The translations under genes and the position numbers were made by a program. Shown in pieces: positions 16,760-25,300 of a stretch of DNA of 64,000 nt. Below the pieces are notes generated by a model. It was not told where the DNA came from. It ran no database searches and worked only from the letters and a program-made list of their open reading frames with translations. The stretch covers positions 1,369,001 to 1,433,000 of the forward strand of contig NZ_JAPENL010000002.1 in NCBI RefSeq assembly GCF_026342015.1, in the 5' to 3' direction. This DNA comes from Micromonospora lupini (GTDB lineage Bacteria > Actinomycetota > Actinomycetes > Mycobacteriales > Micromonosporaceae). Numbering within the stretch: position 1 is the stretch's first letter; every line of letters starts with the position of its first letter.

Positions 16760-17172
16760 CGGGACCGCCTCTCCCGGGGTGCCCGGGCAACCGCGATGGC
16801 GGAGTCCAGGTCCGTGGCGAGCCGAGGGTACGACGCCTCGGCCGCGGCGGGCAGCGCCCGGACGACAAGGGTGCTGCCGACGGGCAGCGCGTCCAGCCGT
16901 TCCCGGACCAACGCCCGCAGTCGACGCCGGACCCGGTTGCGGACCACCGCGTTGCCGACGGCCTTGGATACGACGAAGCCGGCGCGGGCCGGGGCGGAGG
17001 GCTGCTCCGCAACGGTGTCCCGCGCCGGCTCCGGCGAGGTCGTTGTGCTGGCTCCGGTGGTCGACGGCACGGTCAGGTGGACCACGATCGCGCCTCGGCC
17101 GACGCGTCGGCCACCGCGAACCGCTGCGGCGAAGTCAGTGCTACGCCGCAGTCGCTGTGCGGCGGCCAGCAC
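16756..17172 (-). CDS. rnpA: Ribonuclease P protein component
   Basis: A 138-residue protein subunit of RNase P, which trims the 5' ends of tRNA precursors. The start is taken as GTG 17172 (VLAAAQRLRRSTDFAAAVRGGRR), which matches the family N-terminus; the longer frame to 17268 adds an unlikely Pro/Arg stretch. The RNR signature is VGNAVVRNRVRRRLRALVRERL. Odd feature: about 28 residues rich in Thr/Ser/Pro/Ala (TTGASTTTSPEPARDTVAEQ and on) interrupt the fold between the central strand VVHLTVPS and FVVSKAVGN. rpmH ends 34 bases upstream. Confidence 0.92.
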   Translation of the reverse strand: MLAAAQRLRRSTDFAAAVRGGRRVGRGAIVVHLTVPSTTGASTTTSPEPARDTVAEQPSAPARAGFVVSKAVGNAVVRNRVRRRLRALVRERLDALPVGSTLVVRALPAAAEASYPRLATDLDSAIAVARAPRERRSR

Positions 17173-17206
17173 GACTGCCCACGTCCCCCGGACCGGCCCG
17201 GTCGGC

Positions 17207-17344
17207 TCAGGCCGACAGGGTGGTGCGACCCTTGGCGCGGCGGCTCGAGAGGATGGCACGGCCGGCACGGGTGCGCATGCGCAGCCGGAAGCCGTGGGTC
17301 TTCGCGCGCCGGCGGTTGTTCGGCTGGTAGGTGCGCTTGCTCAC
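17207..17344 (-). CDS. rpmH: 50S ribosomal protein L34
   Basis: A 45-residue basic protein (MSKRTYQPNNRRRAKTHGFR start) identical in layout to bacterial L34. The start is the GTG at 17344; a longer frame to 17491 adds non-homologous sequence. It is the first gene of the minus-strand run toward parB. A good sigma-70-like promoter lies about 190 bases upstream. Confidence 0.96.
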   Translation of the reverse strand: MSKRTYQPNNRRRAKTHGFRLRMRTRAGRAILSSRRAKGRTTLSA

Positions 17345-17532
17345 GTCAGGCTCTCCGTTTTCGTACGCGCCCCGAGCGACGGGATCGCCGGGGTCGTGGG
17401 GTGGTCCAGGCCACCTCGACGGTGACCACGATTCGGTGCTGCCCTGCGGAGCCGAACCTCGGCGGTGCGGGGATGCGACCGCGGACAGCAAGCACCCATC
17501 ACCCTAGCAGAGGACGAGAGAGCAGCCGCTCC

Positions 17533-17561
17533 AGCCTACGCAGGGGTGCAATGACCGTCAA
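17533..17561 (-). promoter_or_regulatory. Putative sigma-70-type promoter of the rpmH operon
   Basis: On the minus strand TTGACG (17561-17556) is followed after 17 bases by TAGGCT (17538-17533). The match is good for a housekeeping actinobacterial promoter. It implies a leader of about 180 bases before rpmH. Confidence 0.5.
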
Positions 17562-17841
17562 ACACCCACAGCGGGGGACATCGGGACGCGGCCGGGACCG
17601 AAGGGGTGGTTTTCGCTGATGCCGACAAGGTCGCTGCGGCGTCGCCGGTTGATGGGGCAGGGACAACGCTGTTACCGTGCCCGATTGCGGTGAGCGTCGG
17701 AAGCTCCGGTCGTCGCGCGCAGGCAAGACCGGACACGCTGGTGAATCGTTCGGCACGGTGAACCCGCTTCAGCGCACGTCCAGGCAGGGGGCACGTCCCA
17801 CCCGCGCCCGGCGGGCGGCCACAATCGGTCGGTACACAGGC

Positions 17842-17861
17842 TGTGGATAACCTGTGGATGA
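17842..17861 (-). promoter_or_regulatory. DnaA boxes in the dnaA leader
   Basis: TGTGGATAA (17842-17850) is a perfect DnaA box in reverse orientation. TGTGGATGA (17853-17861) is a weaker second one 11 bases on. They lie about 115 bases before the dnaA start and fit autoregulation by DnaA. Confidence 0.65.
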
Positions 17862-17974
17862 CCGCTGGTCAGCTGTCCGGGTGGGTGATGTTCCACCCGC
17901 GCACGCGGCGGGCCCGGGACGGCCGGCTGGCAGACAGCGGCGGCCGGGAGCAGAGGCGAGGGGGTGGCACGACG

Positions 17975-19816
17975 GTGGCCGGTACGACCGACCTTGCCGC
18001 GGTGTGGTTGGCGGCGACCGACGAGCTCGCCGACGAGATCATCTCCGCTCAGCAGCGTGCCTATCTCCGGTTGACCCGGCTCCGGGCGATCGTCGAGGAC
18101 ACCGCGCTGCTCTCCGTGCCGGACGCGTTCACCCGGGACGTGATCGAGTCACGGCTCCGCCCGGCGATCACCGAGGCGCTTACCCGCCGACTCGGCCGGC
18201 CGATCCAGGTGGCCGTGACCGTGCGGGTGGCCGAGGACGCCACCGGGCGCCCGGCCGGCACCGTCTACCGCAGCACCCCGGAGCCGGGACTGCTGGACGT
18301 CGAGGGTCCGCCGGCCGGCCCGCTCGGTGACGAGTACCCCGGACGGCCCGTGACCGACGACTACCCCGGGCGACCCGCGGCCGACGAGGCCATCCCCGAG
18401 CAGCAGCGCCCGACCGCGGTGCCGCCGGCGCCGATGGGTCCGCCTCCCGCGTCGGCCGTCGACGGGCACCGGTCCGGCCTGATCCCCGCCAGCCGGGACG
18501 GCCAGGAGGCCCTCTTCAGCGCGGCCTTCGTCGAGCCGATGCGCTCGCCCCGACCGGCGCCCGAGCGGCGCGGGTACGACGAACAGGCGGCCCGCCTCGA
18601 CCCGCCCGGCCCCGACACCCGGCCCTACGAGCCCCGCTACCGCGAGGACGCCGCGTCGCCCCGGGACCAGCACGTGATCCGTCCGCTACCCCGCGACGGT
18701 GCGACGGACAGCGGTCCCGGCCGCAGTGCGGTGGACCACCGGGCGGGCGGCCGCGACGACCGCCGGCTACCCGGCACCGACACCGGCGGCAACCGCCTGA
18801 ACCCGAAGTACATGTTCGAGACGTTCGTCATCGGCTCGTCGAACAGGTTCGCCCACGCGGCGAGCGTGGCGGTGGCCGAGTCGCCGGCGAAGGCGTACAA
18901 CCCGCTGTTCATCTACGGGCACTCCGGGTTGGGCAAGACGCACCTGCTGCACGCCATCGGGCACTACGCCACGACGCTCGGCAACGCCCGATCGGTGCGG
19001 TACGTCTCGACCGAGGAGTTCACCAACGACTTCATCAACTCGCTCCGGGACGACAAGACCAGCGCGTTCCAGCGGCGCTACCGCGACGTCGACATCCTGC
19101 TGATCGACGACATCCAGTTCCTGGAGAACCGCGAGCGTACGCAGGAGGAGTTCTTCCACACCTTCAACACCCTGCACAACGCCAACAAGCAGATCGTGAT
19201 CACCTCGGACCGGTCGCCGCGTCAGCTCGCCACCCTTGAGGACCGGATGCGAACCCGGTTCGAATGGGGACTGCTGGCCGACATCCAGCCACCGGACCTG
19301 GAGACCCGGATCGCGATCCTGCAGAAGAAGGCGGCGCAGGAGCGGATGTACGCCCCGCCGGACGTGTTGGAGTTCATCGCCTCCCGGGTGTCGAACTCGA
19401 TCCGGGAACTGGAGGGTGCGCTGATCCGGGTGACGGCGTTCGCCAGCCTGACCCGGTCGACAGTCGAGCTGTCCCTGGCCGAGGAGGTGCTCCGGGACTT
19501 CATGCCCGACGGCGCCGGGCCGGAGATCAACGCCGACCAGATCATGGCCTCCACTGCCGACTACTTCGGGGTGAGCCTGGAGGACCTGCGCGGCCAGTCC
19601 CGCTCCCGGGTGCTGGTCAACGCCCGCCAGGTGGCCATGTACCTCTGTCGGGAGCTGACCGAGCTGTCGCTGCCACGGATCGGGCAGGCGTTCGGCGGCC
19701 GGGACCACACCACTGTCATGCACGCGGACCGCAAGATCCGTCAGCAGATGGCCGAGCGGCGCTCGCTCTACAACCAGATCGCCGAGCTGACGAACCGCAT
19801 CAAGCAGAACACCTGA
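17975..19816 (+). CDS. dnaA: Chromosomal replication initiator protein DnaA
   Basis: A 613-residue initiator. Domain I is at about 1-85 (TDLAAVWLAATDELADEIIS). Domain II is an unusually long Pro/Asp/Arg-rich linker (about 90-270). Domain III starts at NPKYMFETFVIG near 275, with Walker A GHSGLGKTHLLHAIG near 318 and Walker B DILLIDDIQFLE. Domain IV binds DnaA boxes through GGRDHTTVMHADRKI. Length is typical for actinobacteria. GTG 17975 was chosen because it begins at the conserved MAGTTDLAAVW and follows GAGGGGG. A strong terminator lies 27 bases downstream, at the left border of oriC. Confidence 0.97.
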   Translation: MAGTTDLAAVWLAATDELADEIISAQQRAYLRLTRLRAIVEDTALLSVPDAFTRDVIESRLRPAITEALTRRLGRPIQVAVTVRVAEDATGRPAGTVYRSTPEPGLLDVEGPPAGPLGDEYPGRPVTDDYPGRPAADEAIPEQQRPTAVPPAPMGPPPASAVDGHRSGLIPASRDGQEALFSAAFVEPMRSPRPAPERRGYDEQAARLDPPGPDTRPYEPRYREDAASPRDQHVIRPLPRDGATDSGPGRSAVDHRAGGRDDRRLPGTDTGGNRLNPKYMFETFVIGSSNRFAHAASVAVAESPAKAYNPLFIYGHSGLGKTHLLHAIGHYATTLGNARSVRYVSTEEFTNDFINSLRDDKTSAFQRRYRDVDILLIDDIQFLENRERTQEEFFHTFNTLHNANKQIVITSDRSPRQLATLEDRMRTRFEWGLLADIQPPDLETRIAILQKKAAQERMYAPPDVLEFIASRVSNSIRELEGALIRVTAFASLTRSTVELSLAEEVLRDFMPDGAGPEINADQIMASTADYFGVSLEDLRGQSRSRVLVNARQVAMYLCRELTELSLPRIGQAFGGRDHTTVMHADRKIRQQMAERRSLYNQIAELTNRIKQNT

Positions 19817-19843
19817 GAGGTACGTCGCACGACGCAGCGGACA

Positions 19844-19878
19844 CGCCCGGCCGGATCTTCGGCCGGGCGTTCTTTTTC
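19844..19878 (+). terminator. Intrinsic terminator of dnaA
   Basis: A perfect 10-base stem (CGCCCGGCCG 19844-19853 with CGGCCGGGCG 19860-19869), a six-base loop, then TTCTTTTTC. This is the clearest U-tract terminator in the window and shields oriC from dnaA transcription. Confidence 0.85.
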
Positions 19879-20440
19879 GTCCCCGGCGGGCCTCGGCGGG
19901 CCTCCCGGGGCGGCTCAGGCTTGACCCTCGACATGGTGCAGACCACAGGATCGACGCCGTGTCCACCTTGATACTCATTCGTTGTCCACAGCTCGTTATC
20001 CACCGTCGGTGGATAACTACGGTCCGTCCTCCGCCAGTTACCCACAGGCTGTGGAGAAACCCTGTGTACGACGCTGTGGACGGCTGGGGACAACGACGAG
20101 GTTGTCCACCGATGATCGTCGACCTGTGTACGAGCTGTTGAAGGTTCTGGGGACAACGCCAATGGTGATCTTCTCCGTCGTCCACAGGCATGGGGAGAAA
20201 GTCGGTGGATTACCGGTGGACAACCGGTGGACAACGGTGGACAACTCGCCGTCGTCGCCGGGCTGTGGACACACGGGGCAGTTTTACCCCCGGTTCTCCA
20301 CAGCCAACTCACCGGTGGATAACCTGTCTGAGCTGCGCAGACCCGAGTTCTCCACAGTTTGCACAGGTGCGATGAAGACGATGGGTTATCTCTTCTAAGA
20401 GAACAAAAACCAATCATCACCGTTGGGCTTTCTGTGGATC
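19879..20440. other. oriC: Chromosomal replication origin oriC
   Basis: The dnaA-dnaN gap holds about 17 DnaA boxes. Plus strand: 19982 (TTGTCCACA), 19996, 20038, 20102, 20178, 20294 and 20348. Minus strand: 20008, 20050, 20085, 20148, 20204, 20215, 20226, 20236, 20264 and 20314. Most deviate from TTRTCCACA by one base, often ending in C (GGTGGACAA form). Four minus-strand boxes from 20204 to 20244 are spaced 11, 11 and 10 bases. A relatively AT-rich stretch at 20382-20418 (around TCTTCTAAGAGAACAAAAAC) is the best candidate for the unwinding element. Exact borders are inferred. Confidence 0.92.
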
Positions 20441-20610
20441 GGGCCGAACGCTGCCGGACAGGCCGGTCAGCATCGACACGATCCATGGGGTCGGGCGCAC
20501 AGCCGATGTCCCCGCGCCCTAAGGTGCGATGGGTACCCGCACGGTCGGGCGGGACGGTAGGCAGCGGTCGGCATGAGAGAGTTGTCGCTGACGTCGACGC
20601 GGAGGCATTG

Positions 20611-21744
20611 ATGAAGTTCCGAGTGGAGCGCGACGCGCTCGCCGAGGCCGTGGCCTGGACCGCGAAGAGCCTGCCGAACCGGCCATCCGTACCGGTGCTC
20701 GCCGGGGTGATGCTCCGCGTCACCGACGGCAACCTGCGGGTCTCCGGTTTCGACTACGAGGTCTCCAGTCAGGTGACCGTCGAGGTGCAGGGTGACGCCG
20801 ACGGCGCCGCGCTGGTCTCCGGTCGCCTGCTCGCCGAGATCACCAAGGCGCTGCCGGCCAAGCCGGTCGACATCGCCGCGGTCGGCGCCCACCTCGAGCT
20901 GGTCTGCGGCAGCGCCCGGTTCACCCTGCCCACCATGCCTGTGGAGGACTACCCGGCCCTGCCCGAGATGCCGCAGAGCGCCGGCACCGTCGACGCCGCG
21001 GCGTTCGCCACAGCCGTCTCCCAGGTGGCAATCGCCGCAGGCCGTGACGAGACGTTGCCGATGATGACCGGCGTCCGCGTCGAGCTCTCCGGCAGCACGC
21101 TGTCGATGCTCGCCACCGACCGCTACCGGCTGGCGCTGCGCGAGATCCAGTGGCGGCCCGACGACCCCGACGTCAGCATCAACGCGTTGGTCCCGGCCCG
21201 CACCCTCAACGACACCGCCAAGGCGCTCGGCCCGCTGGGCGGCGAGGTCACCCTCGCCCTCGCCCAGGGCGCGGCCGGCGAGGGCATGGTCGGCCTCGCC
21301 GGTGGCACCCGTCGCACCACCAGCCGGCTGCTCGACGGCGCCAACTACCCGCCGGTGCGCTCGCTCTTCCCGGCCACCCACAACGCCGAGGCCCGGGTGT
21401 CGGTCAGCACTCTGATCGAGGTCGTCAAGCGGGTCGCCCTGGTGGCCGAGCGCACCACCCCGGTGCTGCTCAGCTTCAGCGTCGACGGCCTGGTGGTCGA
21501 GGCCGGCGGCTCCGAGGAGGCACGGGCCAGCGAGGCGATGGAGGCCACCTTCACAGGTGACGCGCTGACCATCGGCTTCAATCCTCAGTACCTCATCGAC
21601 GGCCTGGCAAACCTGGGCGCGCAGACCGCAGTGCTGTCGTTCGTCGACGCCTTCAAGCCCGCGGTGATCTCACCCGCCGGCGAGGATGGCGAGGCCATTC
21701 CGGGGTATCGGTACCTCATCATGCCGATCCGCGTGTCTCGCTGA
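20611..21744 (+). CDS. dnaN: DNA polymerase III beta sliding clamp
   Basis: A 377-residue clamp protein that encircles DNA and tethers polymerase III. It starts MKFRVERDALAEAVAWTAKS, the usual N-terminus. Three similar domains follow (LAGVMLRVTDGNLRVSGFDY, TGVRVELSGSTLSMLATDRYRLAL, VLLSFSVDGLVVEAGG), ending in the peptide-binding pocket region YRYLIMPIRVSR. ATG 20611 follows GGAGG; the upstream in-frame sequence from 20359 lies in the origin and is not coding. The gene sits directly after oriC, in the standard dnaA-dnaN-gnd-recF order for actinomycetes. Confidence 0.97.
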   Translation: MKFRVERDALAEAVAWTAKSLPNRPSVPVLAGVMLRVTDGNLRVSGFDYEVSSQVTVEVQGDADGAALVSGRLLAEITKALPAKPVDIAAVGAHLELVCGSARFTLPTMPVEDYPALPEMPQSAGTVDAAAFATAVSQVAIAAGRDETLPMMTGVRVELSGSTLSMLATDRYRLALREIQWRPDDPDVSINALVPARTLNDTAKALGPLGGEVTLALAQGAAGEGMVGLAGGTRRTTSRLLDGANYPPVRSLFPATHNAEARVSVSTLIEVVKRVALVAERTTPVLLSFSVDGLVVEAGGSEEARASEAMEATFTGDALTIGFNPQYLIDGLANLGAQTAVLSFVDAFKPAVISPAGEDGEAIPGYRYLIMPIRVSR

Positions 21745-21784
21745 TCGCGCCACGCAACACCCAGATCCACGGAGGTAGGAACAG

Positions 21785-22657
21785 ATGCAGCTCGGCCTGG
21801 TAGGACTCGGCCGGATGGGCGGCAACATGCGTGAGCGGTTGCGGGCTGCCGGCCACGAGGTGGTCGGGTTCGATCACAACCCGCAGCTGAGCGACGCGGC
21901 AAACCTCGCCGAGCTGGCGCAGAAGCTCGAATCGCCGCGCGCCGTCTGGGTCATGGTGCCCGCCGGCGTCACCGACGCCACGATCGACGAACTCGCCGAG
22001 GTGCTCGGCGACGGCGACATCATCATCGACGGCGGCAACTCCCGCTTCAGCGACGACGCTCCGCGCGCCGAGCGGTTGCACGAGCGCGGCATCGGCTACC
22101 TGGACGTCGGCGTCTCCGGCGGCGTCTGGGGCCGGCAGAACGGCTACGGCCTGATGGTCGGCGGCGCCCAGGAGCACGTCGACCGGCTCATGCCGATCTT
22201 CCAGGCGCTCAAGCCGGAGGGCGAGTTCGGTTTCGTGCACGCCGGCCCCGTCGGCGCCGGGCACTACTCGAAGATGGTGCACAACGGCATCGAGTACGGC
22301 CTCATGCACGCCTACGCCGAGGGCTACGAGCTGATGGCCGCCTCGGAGCTGGTGACGAACGTCCCGGGCGTCATCAAGTCCTGGCGCGAGGGCACCGTGG
22401 TCCGCTCCTGGCTGCTCGACCTGCTGGACCGGGCCCTCGACGAGGACCCGGAGCTGGCCGACCTGAGCGGCTACACCGAGGACACCGGCGAGGGCCGCTG
22501 GACCGTGGACGAGGCGGTCCGGCTCGCCGTCCCGCTGAACGTCATCACCGCCTCGCTGTTCGCCCGGTTCGCCTCCCGGCAGGACGACTCACCCGCCATG
22601 AAGGCCGTCTCCGCGCTGCGCCAGCAGTTCGGTGGCCACGCCGTCCACAAGCGCTGA
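21785..22657 (+). CDS. gnd: 6-phosphogluconate dehydrogenase, decarboxylating (short form)
   Basis: A 290-residue member of the short 6PGDH family, which oxidises 6-phosphogluconate to ribulose-5-phosphate and CO2. The NAD(P)-binding GLVGLGRMGGNM is at residues 4-15. DGGNSRFSDDAPRAERL and GHYSKMVHNGIEYGLMHAYAEGYEL (with the catalytic Lys) are the family signatures. An Asp after the first fold (GFDHNP) suggests NAD+ preference. Full-length E. coli Gnd is about 470; this short type is normal next to recF in actinobacteria. GGAGGTAGG precedes the ATG. Confidence 0.93.
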   Translation: MQLGLVGLGRMGGNMRERLRAAGHEVVGFDHNPQLSDAANLAELAQKLESPRAVWVMVPAGVTDATIDELAEVLGDGDIIIDGGNSRFSDDAPRAERLHERGIGYLDVGVSGGVWGRQNGYGLMVGGAQEHVDRLMPIFQALKPEGEFGFVHAGPVGAGHYSKMVHNGIEYGLMHAYAEGYELMAASELVTNVPGVIKSWREGTVVRSWLLDLLDRALDEDPELADLSGYTEDTGEGRWTVDEAVRLAVPLNVITASLFARFASRQDDSPAMKAVSALRQQFGGHAVHKR

Positions 22658-22673
22658 GCGGTATCCACACCCT

Positions 22674-23807
22674 GTGTACGTCCACCGGCTGGAACTGGTC
22701 GACTTCCGCTCGTACGAGCGGGTCGCCGTCGACTTCCAGCCGGGGGCGAACGTCCTGATCGGCGCCAACGGCGTCGGCAAGACGAACCTCGTCGAGGCGC
22801 TCGGCTACGTGGCGACCCTGGATTCGCACCGGGTCGCCACGGACGCGCCGCTGGTCCGGATGGGCGCTGCCTCTGCCGTGATCCGCTGCGCGGTGGTCCA
22901 CGAGGGCCGGGAACTCCTCGTCGAGCTGGAGATCGTGCCGGGCCGGGCCAACCGGGCGCGGTTGGGCCGATCCCCGGCGCGGCGGGCGCGGGACGTGCTC
23001 GGCGCCCTGCGACTGGTGCTCTTCGCGCCGGAGGACCTGGAGCTGGTCCGCGGCGATCCGGCCGAGCGTCGTCGCTACCTGGACGACCTCCTGGTCAACA
23101 GGCAGCCCCGCTACGCGGGCGTACGGGCCGACTACGAACGGGTCGTCAAGCAGCGCAACGCTCTGCTGCGCACCGCGTACCTCGCCCGCAAGACCGGCGG
23201 CTCCCGGGGCGGCGACCTCGGCACCCTCGCCGTCTGGGACACCCACCTGGCCCAGCACGGCGCGGAGCTGCTCGCCGGCCGGCTGGAACTGGTCGCCGCG
23301 CTCACCCCACACGTCGCCAAGGCGTACGACGCGGTGGCGGCCGGGCGGGGTGCGGCCGGCATCGCGTACCGGCCCTCGATCGAGCTGGCCGAGCCGACCA
23401 CCGAACGGGCCGTGCTTGTCGAGGCGCTGACCGCCGCGCTGGCCGCCTCCCGTTCCGCCGAGATCGAACGCGGCACGACCCTGGTCGGCCCGCACCGCGA
23501 CGAGCTGGCCCTGTCCCTCGGTCCGCTCCCCGCGAAGGGGTACGCCAGCCACGGCGAGTCCTGGTCCTTCGCGCTCGCGCTGCGGCTGGCCGGGTACGAC
23601 CTGCTGCGCGCCGACGGTATCGAGCCGGTCCTGGTGCTCGACGACGTCTTCGCCGAGCTGGACACCGGGCGCCGGGAGCGGCTTGCGGAGCTGGTCGGCG
23701 GGGCGAGTCAGCTGCTTGTCACCTGCGCCGTGGACGACGACGTGCCGGCCGCGCTGCGCGGCACCCGCTATCAGGTCGGCGAGGGGACGGTACGCCGTGT
23801 CGAATGA
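22674..23807 (+). CDS. recF: DNA replication and repair protein RecF
   Basis: A 377-residue SMC-like ATPase that helps load RecA at gaps. It starts MYVHRLELVDFRSYERVAVDF, with Walker A IGANGVGKTNLVEAL. The signature region is LVGPHRDELALSLG and Walker B is LVLDDVFAELDTGRRERLAELV. GTG 22674 gives the canonical N-terminus; a longer frame from 22632 overlaps gnd. A DnaA-box-like GTATCCACA lies between gnd and recF at 22661. Its last 11 bases overlap the DUF721 gene. Confidence 0.95.
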   Translation: MYVHRLELVDFRSYERVAVDFQPGANVLIGANGVGKTNLVEALGYVATLDSHRVATDAPLVRMGAASAVIRCAVVHEGRELLVELEIVPGRANRARLGRSPARRARDVLGALRLVLFAPEDLELVRGDPAERRRYLDDLLVNRQPRYAGVRADYERVVKQRNALLRTAYLARKTGGSRGGDLGTLAVWDTHLAQHGAELLAGRLELVAALTPHVAKAYDAVAAGRGAAGIAYRPSIELAEPTTERAVLVEALTAALAASRSAEIERGTTLVGPHRDELALSLGPLPAKGYASHGESWSFALALRLAGYDLLRADGIEPVLVLDDVFAELDTGRRERLAELVGGASQLLVTCAVDDDVPAALRGTRYQVGEGTVRRVE

Positions 23808-24459
23808 ACCGGACGCCAGGCGAGCGGGGGCCGACCGCACCGGCAGCGGCCGCCAGGCCGGTGACGCCGCGAACGGGCGTACCGCAGGGTCGGGGGCGAC
23901 CGCAAGCGGCGCGGCAGGTGTCGACGGGAGGCCGGCGGAGGGTGCGTCGGGGCCGGAGCTGGCCCGGGCGGTGCTCGACGCGGCGCTGTCCCGGCGGCAG
24001 ACGGCGGCGCGCACCAGGCGTGCCCCCGGCGGCGGCGCGGGCACCGACGGCGCCGACGGCTCCGGACGGCGACTGCGTGGCTACTCCGGCCCCGGCCCCG
24101 ACCCGCGCGACCCGCAGCCCCTCAGCGCCGTGCTGAACCGGCTGGTCAAGGCACGCGGCTGGCAGCAGCCCGCCGCCGAGGCCACCGTGTTCGGCGCCTG
24201 GGAGCGGGTGGTCGGCGCCGAGGTCGCCCAGCACAGCCGGCCGGTCAAGCTGGAAAACGGCGAGTTGACCGTGGAGGCGCGCTCGACGGCCTGGGCGACC
24301 CAGCTGCGGCTGCTCGCCGGCTCGCTGCTCAAGCAGATCGCCCAGGAGGTCGGTCACAACGTGGTGCGCAAGCTGCACATCCACGGCCCGGCGGCGCCGT
24401 CCTGGCAAAAGGGGCCGCGCCGGGTGCGCGGTCGGGGGCCGCGCGACACGTACGGCTGA
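23797..24459 (+). CDS. DUF721 (DciA-like) protein
   Basis: A 220-residue protein that starts inside the end of recF (11-base overlap, GAGGGGA upstream of the GTG). The first ~110 residues are Ala/Gly/Arg-rich and disordered. The DUF721 domain follows: PLSAVLNRLVKARGWQQPAAEATVFGAWERVVGAEVAQHSRPVKLENGELTVEARSTAWATQLRLL. In other bacteria DUF721 proteins (DciA) bind and help load the replicative helicase DnaB. The placement between recF and gyrB agrees with a replication role; this is family knowledge, not shown here. The tail is basic (RRVRGRGPRDTYG). Confidence 0.88.
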   Translation: MSNEPDARRAGADRTGSGRQAGDAANGRTAGSGATASGAAGVDGRPAEGASGPELARAVLDAALSRRQTAARTRRAPGGGAGTDGADGSGRRLRGYSGPGPDPRDPQPLSAVLNRLVKARGWQQPAAEATVFGAWERVVGAEVAQHSRPVKLENGELTVEARSTAWATQLRLLAGSLLKQIAQEVGHNVVRKLHIHGPAAPSWQKGPRRVRGRGPRDTYG

Positions 24460-24471
24460 GCCGGACCCCGC

Positions 24472-24699
24472 TCAGCGCCGCCGGTCGGCGTCACGGGCCG
24501 CCCGCTTGCGGTCGCGCTGCTCCTGGGTGTAGCGCTTGCGCTCGGCCAGGTCGCGTTTCCACGCCTCCCGGGCCGCCGTCGAGCCGCCCTGCACCGCGCC
24601 CTGGACGCCGTCGGCCGGACCGGCGAGGTGTCGAAAGGCCCACCGCAGGAGTCGACCGCCCTCGCCCGGGGCTCTGGTGGTCGCGCCGTCCTCGCTCAT
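24472..24699 (-). CDS. Small conserved charged protein
   Basis: A 75-residue protein converging on DUF721, with GAGGG before the ATG at 24699. It begins MSEDGATTRAPGEGG, has a central amphipathic part (GRLLRWAFRHLAGPADGVQGAVQGG) and ends in a highly charged helix (AWKRDLAERKRYTQEQRDRKRAARDADRRR). No membrane segment or known domain was recognised. Function unknown. Confidence 0.6.
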   Translation of the reverse strand: MSEDGATTRAPGEGGRLLRWAFRHLAGPADGVQGAVQGGSTAAREAWKRDLAERKRYTQEQRDRKRAARDADRRR

Positions 24700-24747
24700 C
24701 TGCCGCCCTCTCGTCCACGTCACACCGGACCCTTGGTGTGGCAATGA

Positions 24748-24772
24748 TTGGTGCACCAACAATCGTTACGAT
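24748..24772. promoter_or_regulatory. Palindromes upstream of the OhrR-like gene (operator candidates)
   Basis: TTGGTGCACCAA (24748-24759) is a perfect 12-base palindrome and ATCGTTACGAT (24762-24772) an odd-centred one, both within 55 bases of the start. MarR/OhrR proteins bind such inverted repeats. The divergent 75-residue gene shares this region. Confidence 0.5.
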
Positions 24773-24799
24773 AGTCAGCATGCATCCCGAGGGCAACCG

Positions 24800-25300
24800 A
24801 TGAGCGGCCAACCGGAGGGCGTCGACCCGTTGGCACTGGAACAGCAGGTCTGCTTCGCCCTGTCGGTCGCGGCACGCAGCGTGGTGGCCGTCTACCGGCC
24901 GCTGCTGGAACCGATGGGGCTTACCCACCCGCAGTACCTGGTGATGCTGGCGCTCTGGCAGCACGCGCCGCTGTCCGGCCGCGACCTCAGCCGCCTGTTG
25001 CAGCTCGACCCGGGCACCCTGTCACCCCTGCTCAAGCGGCTCGAAGCAGCCGGCTACCTGCGCCGCGAGCGCGACGCCGCCGACGAGCGCAGCCTCGCCG
25101 TCACCCTCACCGCCACCGGCGCGGAGCTGCGCGCCCAGGCCGAGCGGATTCCCGCCGCGATCGTGCAGCGCCTCGGGCTGCCCGTCGAGGACCTGCAGCA
25201 CCTGCACGCGGTGCTCATGCAGGTGATCGCGGCGGCCAACCGGCCCGGCGGCGACCAGGCCGCGCCGCAGAGCGGGACGGCCGCTCAGGCGTCGGCGTAG
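24800..25300 (+). CDS. MarR-family regulator, OhrR type (peroxide sensor)
   Basis: A 166-residue winged-helix repressor. The N-terminal motif QVCFALSVAARSVVAVYRPLLEPMGLTHPQYLVMLALW carries the single Cys that OhrR proteins use to sense organic hydroperoxides, along with the family Tyr residues. The recognition helix is SGRDLSRLLQLDPGTLSPLLKRLE and the wing RRERDAADERSLAVTLT. ATG 24800 follows CGAGGG. The usual target gene ohr is not in this window, so it may act elsewhere or on itself through the upstream palindromes. Its last 16 bases overlap the converging gene. Confidence 0.85.
   Translation: MSGQPEGVDPLALEQQVCFALSVAARSVVAVYRPLLEPMGLTHPQYLVMLALWQHAPLSGRDLSRLLQLDPGTLSPLLKRLEAAGYLRRERDAADERSLAVTLTATGAELRAQAERIPAAIVQRLGLPVEDLQHLHAVLMQVIAAANRPGGDQAAPQSGTAAQASA

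Larger units (their letters stand above)
17345..17974. other. Divergent rpmH-dnaA intergenic region
   Basis: A 630-base stretch without a credible gene between divergent rpmH and dnaA. It contains the rpmH promoter (17533-17561), a weak dnaA promoter candidate (TTGATG at 17649, 18-base gap, TACCGT at 17673), and a perfect DnaA box at 17842. An in-frame extension of dnaA runs back to 17843, but it lacks similarity to DnaA domain I. Confidence 0.6.

Noticed and set aside
17843..17974. N-terminal extension of DnaA from ATG 17843
   Set aside because: It covers the DnaA boxes of the leader and does not resemble domain I; the GTG at 17975 gives the conserved start.
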